Notes: generated from the letters alone by a model not told the origin. 64,000 nt of DNA from Aldehydirespirator sp965117015 (GCA_965117015.1 OZ220747.1:1922001-1986000), one strand, 5' to 3'. Shown: positions 26,594 through 37,917, counted from the first letter of the stretch. Numbers and translations: made by a program.

Positions 26594-27322
26594 TCAGGCG
26601 TCGTGGACCGCAATGCGGAGGCGCTTGTTGGCCTTGCCCTTCGACTCGGTCTTGACCACCTCGAAGCGGCCCACCTCTCCGGTGGAGGGCAAGTGGGTGC
26701 CCCCGTCGGCCTGCTTGTCCAGCCCGACGATGTCGACCACCCGGATCTCGGTCACCGACTCCGGTATGAGGTTGACCTTGGTGCGGATCAGGTCGTCGTC
26801 GGCCAGGGCCTCGGCCCGGGGCAGGAACGAGATCCCAATCGGACGGTCGGCCGCGATCTCGGCGTTGACCAGCTCGGTGACCTGGGCCGCGAACCCCTCG
26901 GGCAACGGGTCGAACTCGAAGTCCATGCGAGCCGATAGCGGGGCCATGTTCCCGCCGGTCACCGACACCCCCCAGGTGTTGTAGATCACCCCGCACAGGA
27001 TGTGCAGGGCGGTATGGGTGCGCATCAGGGCGTGGCGGCGCTCCCAGTCGAGCTCCCCCCGCACCGGCGTGCCTGCCGGCGGGGCCGGGGCGTCGAGGGT
27101 GTGCCACACCACGCCGTGGCCCCTCACGTCGGTCACCGTCGCCGCGCCGCCGGTCCAGCTCAGCGTGCCGGTGTCGTGGGGCTGGCCGCCGCTGGTGGCG
27201 TAGAAGGCGGTGGCGTCGAGGGCCACCCGCCCGTCGCCGTCGACCGCGACCACGGCGGCATCGAAGGCCCGGCACTGGGCGTCACGCAGGAATATCCGGT
27301 CGGTGGGGTTCACGTCAGCCAT
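26594..27322 (-). CDS. Alanyl-tRNA editing protein (AlaX-like)
   Basis: The 242-residue protein resembles free-standing AlaRS editing domains that hydrolyse Ser- or Gly-tRNA(Ala). It has AFYATSGGQPHDTG, the zinc motif HTALH (in RTHTALHIL, near residue 104), and a second motif near residue 207 that reads KQADGGTHLPST. In most relatives this second motif is CGGTH; here the Cys is Asp, so one metal ligand is changed. A Lys-rich KGKANKRLRI end follows. It is convergent with pcrA, 12 bases apart. Confidence 0.85.
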   Translation of the reverse strand: MADVNPTDRIFLRDAQCRAFDAAVVAVDGDGRVALDATAFYATSGGQPHDTGTLSWTGGAATVTDVRGHGVVWHTLDAPAPPAGTPVRGELDWERRHALMRTHTALHILCGVIYNTWGVSVTGGNMAPLSARMDFEFDPLPEGFAAQVTELVNAEIAADRPIGISFLPRAEALADDDLIRTKVNLIPESVTEIRVVDIVGLDKQADGGTHLPSTGEVGRFEVVKTESKGKANKRLRIAVHDA

Positions 27323-27358
27323 AGGGCCTCCAAGTATGGCAAGTCGGTCGCAGTCGGC

Positions 27359-27826
27359 TCATCGCGGGTTGATATCCACCCGGACGTCGCCGTCCACGAC
27401 AGCGACGCTGAAGTGGCGCAGGCCCGTGCCGGCCGCGTCCACCACATCGTCGGGGTCGCAAGTGTTCACGAACTCAGCCTGCTCGGCCTGCCACTCGAAG
27501 AAGCAGTCCCGGCTCTGGCCCGGCCGTCGGGCCTCGAAGGCCAGCCATCCCGACTCCGGGTCGTTCCCGAGGTGCTGAAGGATGATGTCGAGCTCGCCGT
27601 CGGCCACGTCACCGAACAGGATCGGCCCCCGATCGGCGATCTCAGCGCTGATCCGGCCGGTCTCCATGTCGCGGAAGTCCCGGTCGCCGAGGTGGATCTC
27701 CACCTCGGTGCCGCCCCGGGTGAGCAGCAGCACTCCCAGGACCAGGCCCAATGCGACCACCACTCCCGCCAAGCCCACCACGACGACGGTTCGTAGGTCG
27801 GGACGCGGTCCGCTGGAAACGGGCAT
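27359..27826 (-). CDS. Single-pass membrane-anchored protein of unknown function
   Basis: The 155-residue product has one clear membrane segment (about residues 13-36, VVVVGLAGVVVALGLVLGVL) after a short basic N terminus, and then a soluble, acidic C-terminal domain likely outside the membrane. Two cysteines, in RDCFFEW and VNTCDPDD about 14 residues apart, could form a disulfide. I recognise no family. It is 36 bases beyond the alaX start on the same strand and divergent from sucC. The codon use matches its neighbours, so it is probably real. Confidence 0.65.
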   Translation of the reverse strand: MPVSSGPRPDLRTVVVVGLAGVVVALGLVLGVLLLTRGGTEVEIHLGDRDFRDMETGRISAEIADRGPILFGDVADGELDIILQHLGNDPESGWLAFEARRPGQSRDCFFEWQAEQAEFVNTCDPDDVVDAAGTGLRHFSVAVVDGDVRVDINPR

Positions 27827-27915
27827 CGCGGCCTATCGCCTTATCCGGCTCGGTGCGCCGGCCCGGTGGTCGCCGACGAACGGGTAACGGGCATTGCGGC
27901 CTAGTATCGCCGCTC

Positions 27916-29073
27916 GTGGATCTGTTCGAGCATCAGGGCAAGGAGCTGTTCGCCCGGTACGGATTGCCGGTTCCCACCGGCGAGGTCGCGTTCACGGCCG
28001 AGGAGGCCGTGGCCGCGGCCGAGCGGCTCGGACTGCCCGTGGTGGTGAAGGCCCAGGTCCACACCGGGGGGCGGGGCAAGGCCGGAGGCGTGAAGGTGGC
28101 CGCGGACCTCGACGCCGTGCGCCGACATGCCGCCGACATCCTGGGCCTCGACATCTCGGGCCACACCGTGCGCCGCCTGTGGATAGAGCAGGCGTCCGAC
28201 ATCGCCGAGGAGTACTACGCCAGCTTCACCCTCGACCGCTCCGCCCGCAAGCACCTGGGGATGCTGTCGGTCGAGGGCGGCGTGGACATCGAGACGGTGG
28301 CCGCCCGCGACCCCGGAGCCATCGCCCGCATCCACGTCGATCCGGTGGACGGCTTGACACAGCCGGAGTGCCGCCGGTGGGTGCAGGCCGCCCGCATCCC
28401 CGGCTCCGCCGCGGGCGCGGTAGCCGATGTGCTGGTCACCCTGTACCGCGCCTACGTGGACGCCGACGCCGACCTCGTCGAGGTCAACCCGCTCATCGTG
28501 ACCTCCGGCGGCGACGTGGTGCTCCTCGACTCCAAGGTCACCCTGGACGCCAACAGCACGTTCCGCCACGACGACTACTCCGCCTACGACGCCACCCAGA
28601 CCCGCGACGAGCGCGAGCAGGCCGCCCACGCCAAGCGGCTGCAGTACGTGGGCCTGGACGGCTCGGTCGGGGTGATCGCCAACGGAGCGGGCCTGGCCAT
28701 GAGCACCGTGGACGTGGTCAACCAGGTGGGGGGCAGTCCGGCCAACTTCCTCGACATCGGCGGAGGCGCCAACGCCGAGGTCATGGCGGGCGCGCTGGAG
28801 GTCATCAACAACGACCCAGCGGTTCGGGCCATCCTGATCAACATCTTCGGGGGCATCACCCGGGGCGAGGAGATCGCCAACGGCATCATCGAGGCCACCG
28901 GGCGTGTCGACATCGACTCGCCCATCGTGATCCGCCTCGACGGCACCAACGCCTCCGAGGGCCGCGAGCTGCTGGAGCCCCACCTGAGCGATGAGCTGAT
29001 GATGGAGCCAACCATGCTCGACGCCGCCCGCCGGGCAGTGGAACTGGCCGGTAGCGCCGACGGGGTCAGGTGA
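27916..29073 (+). CDS. sucC: Succinyl-CoA synthetase (ADP-forming) beta subunit
   Basis: The 385-residue ATP-grasp subunit has LFEHQGKELFARYGLPVPTG at its start, VVVKAQVHTGGRGKAGGVK for nucleotide binding, LVEVNPLIV near residue 195 for metal, and ANFLDIGGGANAEVMAGALE and INIFGGITRGEEIANGI in the CoA-ligase domain. GTG 27916 follows a TAGTAT -10-like hexamer (27902-27907) by only eight bases, so the transcript may be leaderless. sucD follows after four bases, giving the usual TCA-cycle operon. Confidence 0.94.
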   Translation: MDLFEHQGKELFARYGLPVPTGEVAFTAEEAVAAAERLGLPVVVKAQVHTGGRGKAGGVKVAADLDAVRRHAADILGLDISGHTVRRLWIEQASDIAEEYYASFTLDRSARKHLGMLSVEGGVDIETVAARDPGAIARIHVDPVDGLTQPECRRWVQAARIPGSAAGAVADVLVTLYRAYVDADADLVEVNPLIVTSGGDVVLLDSKVTLDANSTFRHDDYSAYDATQTRDEREQAAHAKRLQYVGLDGSVGVIANGAGLAMSTVDVVNQVGGSPANFLDIGGGANAEVMAGALEVINNDPAVRAILINIFGGITRGEEIANGIIEATGRVDIDSPIVIRLDGTNASEGRELLEPHLSDELMMEPTMLDAARRAVELAGSADGVR

Positions 29074-29077
29074 AGCC

Positions 29078-29962
<885 letters not shown>

Positions 29963-29964
29963 AC

Positions 29965-31509
<1,545 letters not shown>

Positions 31510-31519
31510 AGGCCACGCT

Positions 31520-31597
31520 CTAAGCGTTCCACGCTTGGGCGACGGCGGCGACGATGTTCTGGTATCCGGTGCACCGGCAGAGGTTGCCCGAGATCAT
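31520..31597 (-). pseudogene. C-terminal remnant of a CoxS/XdhC-type [2Fe-2S] subunit
   Basis: On the minus strand, ATG 31595-31597 to TAG 31520-31522 reads MISGNLCRCTGYQNIVAAVA and ends QAWNA. SGNLCRCTGYQNIV is the signature of the second iron-sulfur cluster in the small subunit of carbon-monoxide/xanthine-type molybdenum hydroxylases, normally at residues 135-150 of a protein of about 160. The preceding codons in frame (GSER) run into the end of the enoyl-CoA hydratase gene, which uses another frame and whose TGA overlaps this ATG. The N-terminal 85% of the subunit and its large subunits are absent, so this is a truncated leftover, not a working gene. Confidence 0.8.
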
Positions 31598-32373
31598 TCG
31601 CTCTGATCCTTGCTGATCGCGGCGCGGCGGGCTTCGAGCGCGCGGCGGCGTGCGGGGGAGGCCAGCAGGGCGCTTCGCGGTGGCTGCCACTCCGCGGGAT
31701 CGAACCCCTCACCGCGGTCGAGCGACTCCAGCAGTGCTTTGGTCGCCGCGACGGCTTCAGGGTGGGCGGAGTGGGCCCCAAGCAGGCTCTTGGCTGTCTC
31801 GACGGTGGTCCCCGCCCGCACGACTGTGGCTGCGCCGGGCGGGAGCTCCCGACCCGCCAGCTCCTGTTGGAGCAGCATGAGACGGCGGACGGTGGACGAG
31901 CCGAGGCGGGCGTGCAGACGAGCCGTCGACGACGGGTTGTACAGGATTCCTAGTCTGGTCGAGGGCAGGGCGAGACGGGCCTCGTCGGCGACCACCACGG
32001 CGTCACAGGCCCATGCCAGGTCGACGGCGGCGCCGTAGCAGGCGCCCTCGACCGCGGCGACGACCGGCAGCGGGCTCAGGGTGAGGCGCCGGCAGAGCTG
32101 CTCGAGCTCGTCGTCGAATCCGAGATCGTCAGTCGTGCCGTTCAGCTCGGACAGGTCCGCTCCGGCGCTGAAGGCTCTCGGGCCGCCGGTGAGCAGCATG
32201 CCGGCCGTGCCGGCGTCCGCCTCGCTGGCCGCGCCGGACGCAGACGCCTCGACCCGGTTCAGTACCGCCCCGATCTGGCGGATCGTCTCCCGCCGAAGGG
32301 CGTTGGCCCGCTCGGGCCGATTGATCTCGACCTGCCAGATCGAGCCCTCGACGCTGCAGATGACGTCGCTCAC
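31594..32373 (-). CDS. Enoyl-CoA hydratase/isomerase family protein
   Basis: The 259-residue crotonase-fold protein starts VSDVICSVEGSIWQVEINRP, followed by ERANAL, has the oxyanion segment FSAGADLSEL near residue 70, and VVAAVEGACYGAAVDLAWAC, the typical GxCxGgg-like second oxyanion loop, near 100. GTG 32373 overlaps the amidase stop by four bases; the frame upstream is a shadow. Catalytic glutamates are not obvious, so hydratase versus isomerase or other crotonase chemistry is open. The C terminus ends at the CoxS remnant, so a rearrangement may have touched its tail. It is the last gene of the operon starting at 37917. Confidence 0.85.
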   Translation of the reverse strand: MSDVICSVEGSIWQVEINRPERANALRRETIRQIGAVLNRVEASASGAASEADAGTAGMLLTGGPRAFSAGADLSELNGTTDDLGFDDELEQLCRRLTLSPLPVVAAVEGACYGAAVDLAWACDAVVVADEARLALPSTRLGILYNPSSTARLHARLGSSTVRRLMLLQQELAGRELPPGAATVVRAGTTVETAKSLLGAHSAHPEAVAATKALLESLDRGEGFDPAEWQPPRSALLASPARRRALEARRAAISKDQSE

Positions 32374-33749
32374 GGGGTTCCCAAGCGGGGTGACAGGCGG
32401 ACGAAGGGACGCACATCCAGTTCGGCTTCGAGCTGCTCGGCAAGTGACAGCAGTTCGGTGTCGGCTCCGTGCCGTCCCACCAGCTGAACCGCGGCGGGGA
32501 GACCGTCCACGAACCCGACGGGCAGCACCACCGCGGGATGTCCCGAGACGTTGAAGGGCACCGCGAACGGGAACGCACCCCAGAGTCGGGCCACTCGCTC
32601 GCCGGCGATGGTCTCGGGCCGGCATCCCAGCTGGAAGGCGGTGGTGGCGGTGGCGGGAGTGGCGATGACGTCATAGTCGGTGAAGTGCTCGTCCACCCGT
32701 TTCCGGTACTCGGCCAGGTCGGACCGGGCCCTGGCGAGCACAGCGGGGTCGAGCTGCTCGGCGGCCATCAGGGACCGCCTGTGATACCACGTCAGCTGAT
32801 GGCGGCCGCGAAGCAGGTGGCCGCGGCGCTCGCCCTCCTCGGCCAGCACGAGCGGCCCGAAGATCTCCTCCCATCCTGCGAGGTCGAGTTCTACCGGCGT
32901 CACATCGTGGCCACAGGCCGCGAGCTGCTTCACCGCGGTCGCTGCGAGATCGCCCACGTCGACGTCGATCGGGCGGCCTTCGGGCCTGGCGCACCAGGCG
33001 ACGCGGCGCCGTGCCGGGCGGGGTGGGGTGCCCGCGGTCCGGTCTCCCTCGCCGGCCAGCACCGACAGCAGGCGGCGGGCATCGGCGACGCATCGGGCCA
33101 GCGGTCCCACCGAGATGAACGGGCTGAACGCACGGAACCCGCCGGCATCGTCGATGGCGCCATACGTGGGTTTGAGTCCCACCAGACCGCAGAACGACGC
33201 GGGGATGCGGATCGAGCCCCCACCGTCGGAGCCGAGCCCCACTGTGCACGTCCCCGAGGCGACCGCGGCCGCCGCGCCGCCGCTGGACCCGCCCGCGGTG
33301 CGATCGGGGTCGAAAGGGTTGGCGGTATCGGGACCGAGGAGGTTGTCGGTGGTGGCCGACTGGCAGAACTCAGGGACGTTGGTCTTGCCGACGATCACAG
33401 CTCCGGCCCGTCGCAGGCGCCGCACCGCCCCGGAGTCGCGACGAGCCACGTCGTCGGCGTGGGCCAGCGAGCCGAGCGTGGTGACGTGGCCCTCGACATG
33501 GAAGGCGTCCTTGATCGAGACGGGCACCCCGGCGAGGGGACCGGCGCCGCCGTTGCGGTAGGCGGCCTCGGCCTCGACGGCCTGGCGGTGGGCCAGTTCC
33601 GGGGTGGTGAGCACGAAGGCGTGCAGAGTCGGGTCGACCCGGTCGATGCGTTCCTGGGCCAGGGCCGCGACCTCGACCGGCGACACCGAGCCGCGGCGGT
33701 AGGCGTCGACGAGCCGGTGCACCGGCCACCACAGCGGACCGTCATCCAC
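32370..33749 (-). CDS. Amidase signature family hydrolase
   Basis: The 459-residue protein has the complete Ser-cisSer-Lys triad: Lys80 in GVPVSIKDAF, Ser155 in TAGGSSGGAAAAVASG, and the nucleophile Ser179 in GLGSDGGGSIRIPASFCGL. The C-terminal part varies as is usual for substrate selection, so the amide cleaved cannot be named; GatA is unlikely because no gatB/gatC neighbours occur and the context is catabolic. Its start overlaps the SDR gene by eight bases and its stop overlaps the enoyl-CoA hydratase start (GTGA). Confidence 0.9.
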   Translation of the reverse strand: MDDGPLWWPVHRLVDAYRRGSVSPVEVAALAQERIDRVDPTLHAFVLTTPELAHRQAVEAEAAYRNGGAGPLAGVPVSIKDAFHVEGHVTTLGSLAHADDVARRDSGAVRRLRRAGAVIVGKTNVPEFCQSATTDNLLGPDTANPFDPDRTAGGSSGGAAAAVASGTCTVGLGSDGGGSIRIPASFCGLVGLKPTYGAIDDAGGFRAFSPFISVGPLARCVADARRLLSVLAGEGDRTAGTPPRPARRRVAWCARPEGRPIDVDVGDLAATAVKQLAACGHDVTPVELDLAGWEEIFGPLVLAEEGERRGHLLRGRHQLTWYHRRSLMAAEQLDPAVLARARSDLAEYRKRVDEHFTDYDVIATPATATTAFQLGCRPETIAGERVARLWGAFPFAVPFNVSGHPAVVLPVGFVDGLPAAVQLVGRHGADTELLSLAEQLEAELDVRPFVRLSPRLGTP

Positions 33750-34503
33750 GGGCCGACACGCCTCCTGAGACGGTGAAGACCTCGCCGGTCACGTAGCTCG
33801 CCTCGTCCGAAGCCAGGAACGAGACCATGCCGGCGACGTCGTCGGGCTGCCCGATGCGGCCCAGGACCGCCTTGCGGGCCAGGTAGTTGTCGAAGAACTC
33901 CTCCGGGTAGATCCTCCGCAGGAAGTCGTTGTAGATCAGGCCGGGGGCTACCGCGTTGACGCGCACGCCGTGGGCGCCGTTCTCGGCCGCGGCCACCCGG
34001 GTCAGGGCCAGCACGCCCGCCTTGGCGGCCGAGTAGGCCGCACCGTGCTCGGTGGACATCTCCCACGCCGCTATCGAGGAGATGTTGATGATCGAGCCGC
34101 CCCCGCCGGCGATCATGGCAGGCAGTGCGTAGCGCATGCATACGAAGGTGCCGGTCAAGTCGACGTCGAGGCAGCGCTGCCACGTCTCCAGCGACATCTC
34201 GGCCACCGGCTCGATCCTCGACCAGCCTGCGTTGTTGACCAGCACGTCGAGGCCGCCCTTGACGGCCGCGACCTCCGACATGACGGCACGCACCTGGTCG
34301 TGGTCGGTGACGTCGAGGTGGTGGCTGCTCACGTCGCGCCCGATCTCGTCGGCGAGGACGGCGGCGAACTCACCGCACCGGCGCTGGTGGGCGTCGGTGA
34401 CGACGACGTCGAAGCCGTCGCGGGCGAGCCGTCTCACCACGGCCGCTCCGATGCCGGCGCCGGCCGCCGCGGTCACCAGCGCCACTCTCGGCGTTCCTGC
34501 CAT
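33742..34503 (-). CDS. Short-chain dehydrogenase/reductase
   Basis: The 253-residue classical SDR has the cofactor motif VTAAAGAGIGAAVVRRLA, the DVTD adenine-ring contact, LVNNAGWSRIEP, IINISSIAAW with the catalytic Ser, and YSAAKAGVLALTRV with Tyr and Lys, ending YVTGEVFTVSGGVSARG. The acidic residue after strand 2 (VVVTDAH) favours NAD over NADP. In style it resembles 2-hydroxycyclohexanecarboxyl-CoA dehydrogenase (BadH) and 3-oxoacyl reductases, which would fit a CoA-linked route, but this is inference. It overlaps both neighbours. Confidence 0.88.
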   Translation of the reverse strand: MAGTPRVALVTAAAGAGIGAAVVRRLARDGFDVVVTDAHQRRCGEFAAVLADEIGRDVSSHHLDVTDHDQVRAVMSEVAAVKGGLDVLVNNAGWSRIEPVAEMSLETWQRCLDVDLTGTFVCMRYALPAMIAGGGGSIINISSIAAWEMSTEHGAAYSAAKAGVLALTRVAAAENGAHGVRVNAVAPGLIYNDFLRRIYPEEFFDNYLARKAVLGRIGQPDDVAGMVSFLASDEASYVTGEVFTVSGGVSARG

Positions 34504-35513
34504 CAGTCTCCTCCTGCCTCGACTGCACTGATCACGGTGTCGGCCAACTGAGCCAAGCGCTGCTCGCGCCCGCCCGACAGCAGCGCGAAGGTGATCCGGT
34601 CGATGTCGAGCTGCCAGAGTTGGCGGAGCCGGTCTACGCAGGTGTCGAGGTCGCCCGCCAGGGCCACCGACTTGACGAAGTCATCGGACACGGTGTGCTT
34701 GTGCTCGGCCTGCAGCGACAGGTGGTCGACGAGGCCGTAGGCGCCCGCGGCCCGGGCGAACTCGGGGCGGAACCGCTCCCACGCGGGCGGCATCCGTTTC
34801 CACGGGTGGAAGGTGGCCGCCTGGCTGGTGGCCCATGCTCTCACGTCGTCGATGGCGCTGGCGGTGTCGTCGCCCACCGACATGGTGACGAACAGGTCGA
34901 CGGTCAGGTCGCTGCGGTCGCGCCCGGCAGCCTCCAGCCCCTGGTGGATGTACTCCAGTTGCCACGAGCAGAACTCGGGGTCGGCGGCACCCATGAGCAC
35001 CGCGCCGTCGCAGGTCTCGCCGGCGAGCCGCAGCATGGCGGGCTGCGAGACCGCGAGATAGATGGGAATCTGGCGCTCGGCGGTGGCCAGGCGGACCTGG
35101 GTGCCGTAGAGGTCGCACGGCTCGCCACTGAAGAGTTGGCGGAACTCGTCGATCCCGGAGCGCAGATCGCCGATTCTGGACGGTGCGCCGCCGGCGCCCA
35201 GCACGGCCGACCAGCCCGCGCCGAGGCCGAGCACGGCACGGCTGCCGGAGAGCTCGTCGAGGGCGGCGGTGGCGTTGGCGGTCACCGTGGGGTGGCGGGT
35301 CACGAGGTTGGTGACGCCTGCTCCGATGAGCACGTTCTCGGTGGACAGCGCGGCCAGGTTCATGGCGGCGTACACGTCCTTCATGCCGAGCTGGAAGTCG
35401 ATGTACCACAGCGCCTCGAAGCCCCCGTCGTCGATGGCGCGGGCCAACTCGGCGGTGCGGCTCAGCGGCTCGCGGGGGCTGACCCCCAAAGAAATGCCGT
35501 AGCGGCGCCTCAT
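34503..35513 (-). CDS. Luciferase-like monooxygenase (F420/flavin dependent)
   Basis: The 336-residue LLM barrel protein shows RYGISLGVSPREPLSRTAEL, VLIGAGVTNLVTRHPTVTAN, LDELSGSRAVLGLGAGWSAV and RQIPIYLAVSQPAMLRLAGE, typical of F420-dependent methylene-tetrahydromethanopterin reductase-like enzymes. Its stop shares one base with the SDR start (TGATG) and its start overlaps the hydrolase by four bases. In this operon it is the only candidate oxidoreductase besides the SDR, so it may oxidise or reduce the CoA-activated substrate. Confidence 0.85.
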   Translation of the reverse strand: MRRRYGISLGVSPREPLSRTAELARAIDDGGFEALWYIDFQLGMKDVYAAMNLAALSTENVLIGAGVTNLVTRHPTVTANATAALDELSGSRAVLGLGAGWSAVLGAGGAPSRIGDLRSGIDEFRQLFSGEPCDLYGTQVRLATAERQIPIYLAVSQPAMLRLAGETCDGAVLMGAADPEFCSWQLEYIHQGLEAAGRDRSDLTVDLFVTMSVGDDTASAIDDVRAWATSQAATFHPWKRMPPAWERFRPEFARAAGAYGLVDHLSLQAEHKHTVSDDFVKSVALAGDLDTCVDRLRQLWQLDIDRITFALLSGGREQRLAQLADTVISAVEAGGD

Positions 35514-36304
35514 GCGGTGTCCCTCTCGTTTAGGAGCCTGGCGAGCAGCTTGCCGTAGGCGTCGGGTTGGTCGACGGAGAGTAGATGACCGGACCCGGCG
35601 ATCTCGTGGTACCGGCAGTCGCCGACATTGTCGACGATGATGTCGGATGCCCGGCGCGGGCAGAAGACGTCGCTGGACGCCCCGATGACGTCGACCGGGA
35701 CCTCGATCCGCGCCAGCAGGGGATTCAGCGGCTCGGAGCGGATGCCTATCATCGCCCGGGCGGCGTTGATGTAGCCGCGGCCGTCACCGACGGCTTCCAC
35801 CCGCCTCGAGGCGAGCGTGTCGATGTCGGCCTCGGTGACAACCTGCTTGGTCGTGTCGTCGCGCAGGCCGGCCGCGAAGCCGTCCCAGTCACCGGCTTCG
35901 AGCTGTGCGATTCTCCCGGCGAAGAACTCGGCCGCAGCCGTGCCGACCACCGATGAGGTGGCTGCCACGATCAGGTGGGCGATCAGGGATCCCGGAGCGG
36001 TCGCAGCCTTGAGCCCGATGGTGCCGCCCAGCGAGTAGCCGACGACGGCCGCGGGACCGGTCACCGTGCTCAGGAAGGCGGCCAGGTCGTCGCTCAGCTG
36101 CGACAGGGTGCCGGCGCCCTGCCCGGGAGTGGTTCGGCCGTGTCCCCGTAGATCGATCGCGTACACGGAGAACTCACCGAGATGGGTGGCGACGGCCTCC
36201 CATGAGCGGAGGTCCTCGGCCAGCCCGTGCAGCAGCACTACGGGCGGCCCTGAGCCGCACTGCCGGTAGTTGACCACTATGTCGTTCAGCTCGACGGTGC
36301 TCAT
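35510..36304 (-). CDS. Alpha/beta-fold hydrolase
   Basis: The 264-residue protein has PPVVLLHGLAEDLRSWEAVA with the oxyanion HG, AIDLRGHGRTTPG, the nucleophile elbow VVGYSLGGTIGL near residue 95, an acidic residue in GASSDVFCP, and the catalytic His in IAGSGHLLSVDQP. It resembles 3-oxoadipate enol-lactonase-type and C-C bond hydrolases. Coupled by four bases to both neighbours, it may open a ring or hydrolyse a lactone or ester in the pathway. Confidence 0.85.
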   Translation of the reverse strand: MSTVELNDIVVNYRQCGSGPPVVLLHGLAEDLRSWEAVATHLGEFSVYAIDLRGHGRTTPGQGAGTLSQLSDDLAAFLSTVTGPAAVVGYSLGGTIGLKAATAPGSLIAHLIVAATSSVVGTAAAEFFAGRIAQLEAGDWDGFAAGLRDDTTKQVVTEADIDTLASRRVEAVGDGRGYINAARAMIGIRSEPLNPLLARIEVPVDVIGASSDVFCPRRASDIIVDNVGDCRYHEIAGSGHLLSVDQPDAYGKLLARLLNERDTA

Positions 36305-37917
36305 TGTCTCGTGCTCTCATTCGAGTCTGTGCCGCGTGTGGCGGCTGCGGCAGCCGGGGCGGAGGCGTTGACGAGTTCGTCGCGGAGCTGTTGCTTTCGT
36401 ATCTTGCCTGCGGCTGTTCGCGGGAAGTGGTCGACTTGCACCAGCCTCTCGGGCCGGTACCGCTTGGGCAGGCCCTGCAGCTCGCAGTAGGCGATGACAT
36501 CGTCGAGGTCGAGGGGTGCGCCGGCCTGCACGACTGCGCAGATGCGCTCGCCGAGTCGCTCATCGGGCCATCCGATCACGGCCACGCCGACCACGTCGGG
36601 GTGGGCCGCGATCGCGTTCTCGGTCTCGACGGGGGAGATGTTGACGCCGGCGCGGATGATCAGGTCCTTGCGCCGGCCGGTGATCGACACGTAGCCGTCG
36701 GGATCGATGCGGGCGAGGTCGCCGGTGCGGAAGAACCCGTCGCCGATGATGTGCTCGGCGTACAGCTCAGGCTGGCCGTAGTAGCCGTTGAACACGCCCG
36801 GTCCCCGCATGACGAGTTCGCCCGATCCCTCAGTCCGCAGTCGCATGTCGGCATCGAGGGTTCGCAGCTCCAGCCCCGGCAGCCCCACACCGACCGTGTT
36901 CTCGACCTGCTCGTTTGTCGAGCCGGCCACACAGGTGGTGAGGCCGCCCTCGGTCATGCCCCACAGCGGTGTCACGAAGGTGTTCGGGAACTCTGTGCGA
37001 CAGCGCCGGAGGAGGACCGGCGGCACCTGTGCGCCGCCGCACAGGAAGCTCCGCATCGGGCCCAGCTTCGGTTCGGCGCCGTACCACTCTGCCTCGGCCA
37101 GATCGGCCAGGAACGGCGTCGCCGCCGCGGTGAAGGCGGCGCGGTGGCGGGCCACGAGGTCGAGGGCGGTCAAGGCGTTCCACTGGTCTTGGAGGATGAG
37201 GGGCGCGCCCAGGAACATCGAGAGGCGGGCACCGTGGATCGCGCCGACGCTGTGACCCAGCGGTGACGGCATGAAGACGGGAGTCTCGGAGCTGAGCGAG
37301 AAGCGTTCGGCGAACTGCCGGTTGAGCGTGGCCAGGGTGTCTTCGCTGTGGCTCACCGCCTTCGGCGGCCCGGTCGTGCTCGACGTGAACATCAGGTGCG
37401 CGGTCTCCTCGGGCACGCTGACGGTCCGATCCGGGCAGACCACCGATCCGTACACCTTCAGCCGGGCTCCGTCCGCGGCGGCGACCCGCACGGAGGCCGC
37501 GGTCGCCGCTCTGGAGATCGCTTCAGCCGGAGACCCCTGCCGGTTCCGGTCGGTGCAGATGACTAGGGCTGGCTCGATCAAATGGATGATGTGGCGCAGG
37601 TGGGCCTCGGGGGTGGTGACCGGGGGCGTGGCCGGGATATGGCCCGCCCTCAAGGTGGCCAGGAACATGACGACCCAAGCCGCGGAGTTGGGGAGAAGGA
37701 TCACGACGACCCGCCTGCGGCAGCCGATGATCGAACGGATCTCCTCGCCAGCCACGCCGGCTGCGTGCCACAGCTCGGATCTGGACAGCGAGTCCGGACC
37801 GCTCGCCAGGGCCAACTCATCCGGTCGCTCGGTGGCGTGCGACTCGAAGCGGTCGATCAGCCTGCGGCCGGTCCACCATCCAGCGAGCCGGTAGCGCTCC
37901 GCCAGGTCATCGACCAC
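36301..37917 (-). CDS. Acyl-CoA synthetase / AMP-dependent ligase
   Basis: The 538-residue ANL enzyme activates a carboxylic acid to its CoA thioester. Motifs are the P-loop FTSSTTGPPKAVSHSE near residue 185, PLWGMTEGG near 330, FFRTGDLARIDPDGY with ITGRRKDLIIRAGVNISPVE around 410-430, and the catalytic Lys in RTAAGKIRKQQLR. The start is GTG 37917, chosen because it follows GGAGGAGAG; the frame is open another 277 codons upstream as a shadow of tetR. It is the first gene of the six-gene operon and defines entry into a CoA-dependent pathway. Its acid substrate is unknown. Confidence 0.9.
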   Translation of the reverse strand: MVDDLAERYRLAGWWTGRRLIDRFESHATERPDELALASGPDSLSRSELWHAAGVAGEEIRSIIGCRRRVVVILLPNSAAWVVMFLATLRAGHIPATPPVTTPEAHLRHIIHLIEPALVICTDRNRQGSPAEAISRAATAASVRVAAADGARLKVYGSVVCPDRTVSVPEETAHLMFTSSTTGPPKAVSHSEDTLATLNRQFAERFSLSSETPVFMPSPLGHSVGAIHGARLSMFLGAPLILQDQWNALTALDLVARHRAAFTAAATPFLADLAEAEWYGAEPKLGPMRSFLCGGAQVPPVLLRRCRTEFPNTFVTPLWGMTEGGLTTCVAGSTNEQVENTVGVGLPGLELRTLDADMRLRTEGSGELVMRGPGVFNGYYGQPELYAEHIIGDGFFRTGDLARIDPDGYVSITGRRKDLIIRAGVNISPVETENAIAAHPDVVGVAVIGWPDERLGERICAVVQAGAPLDLDDVIAYCELQGLPKRYRPERLVQVDHFPRTAAGKIRKQQLRDELVNASAPAAAAATRGTDSNESTRQ

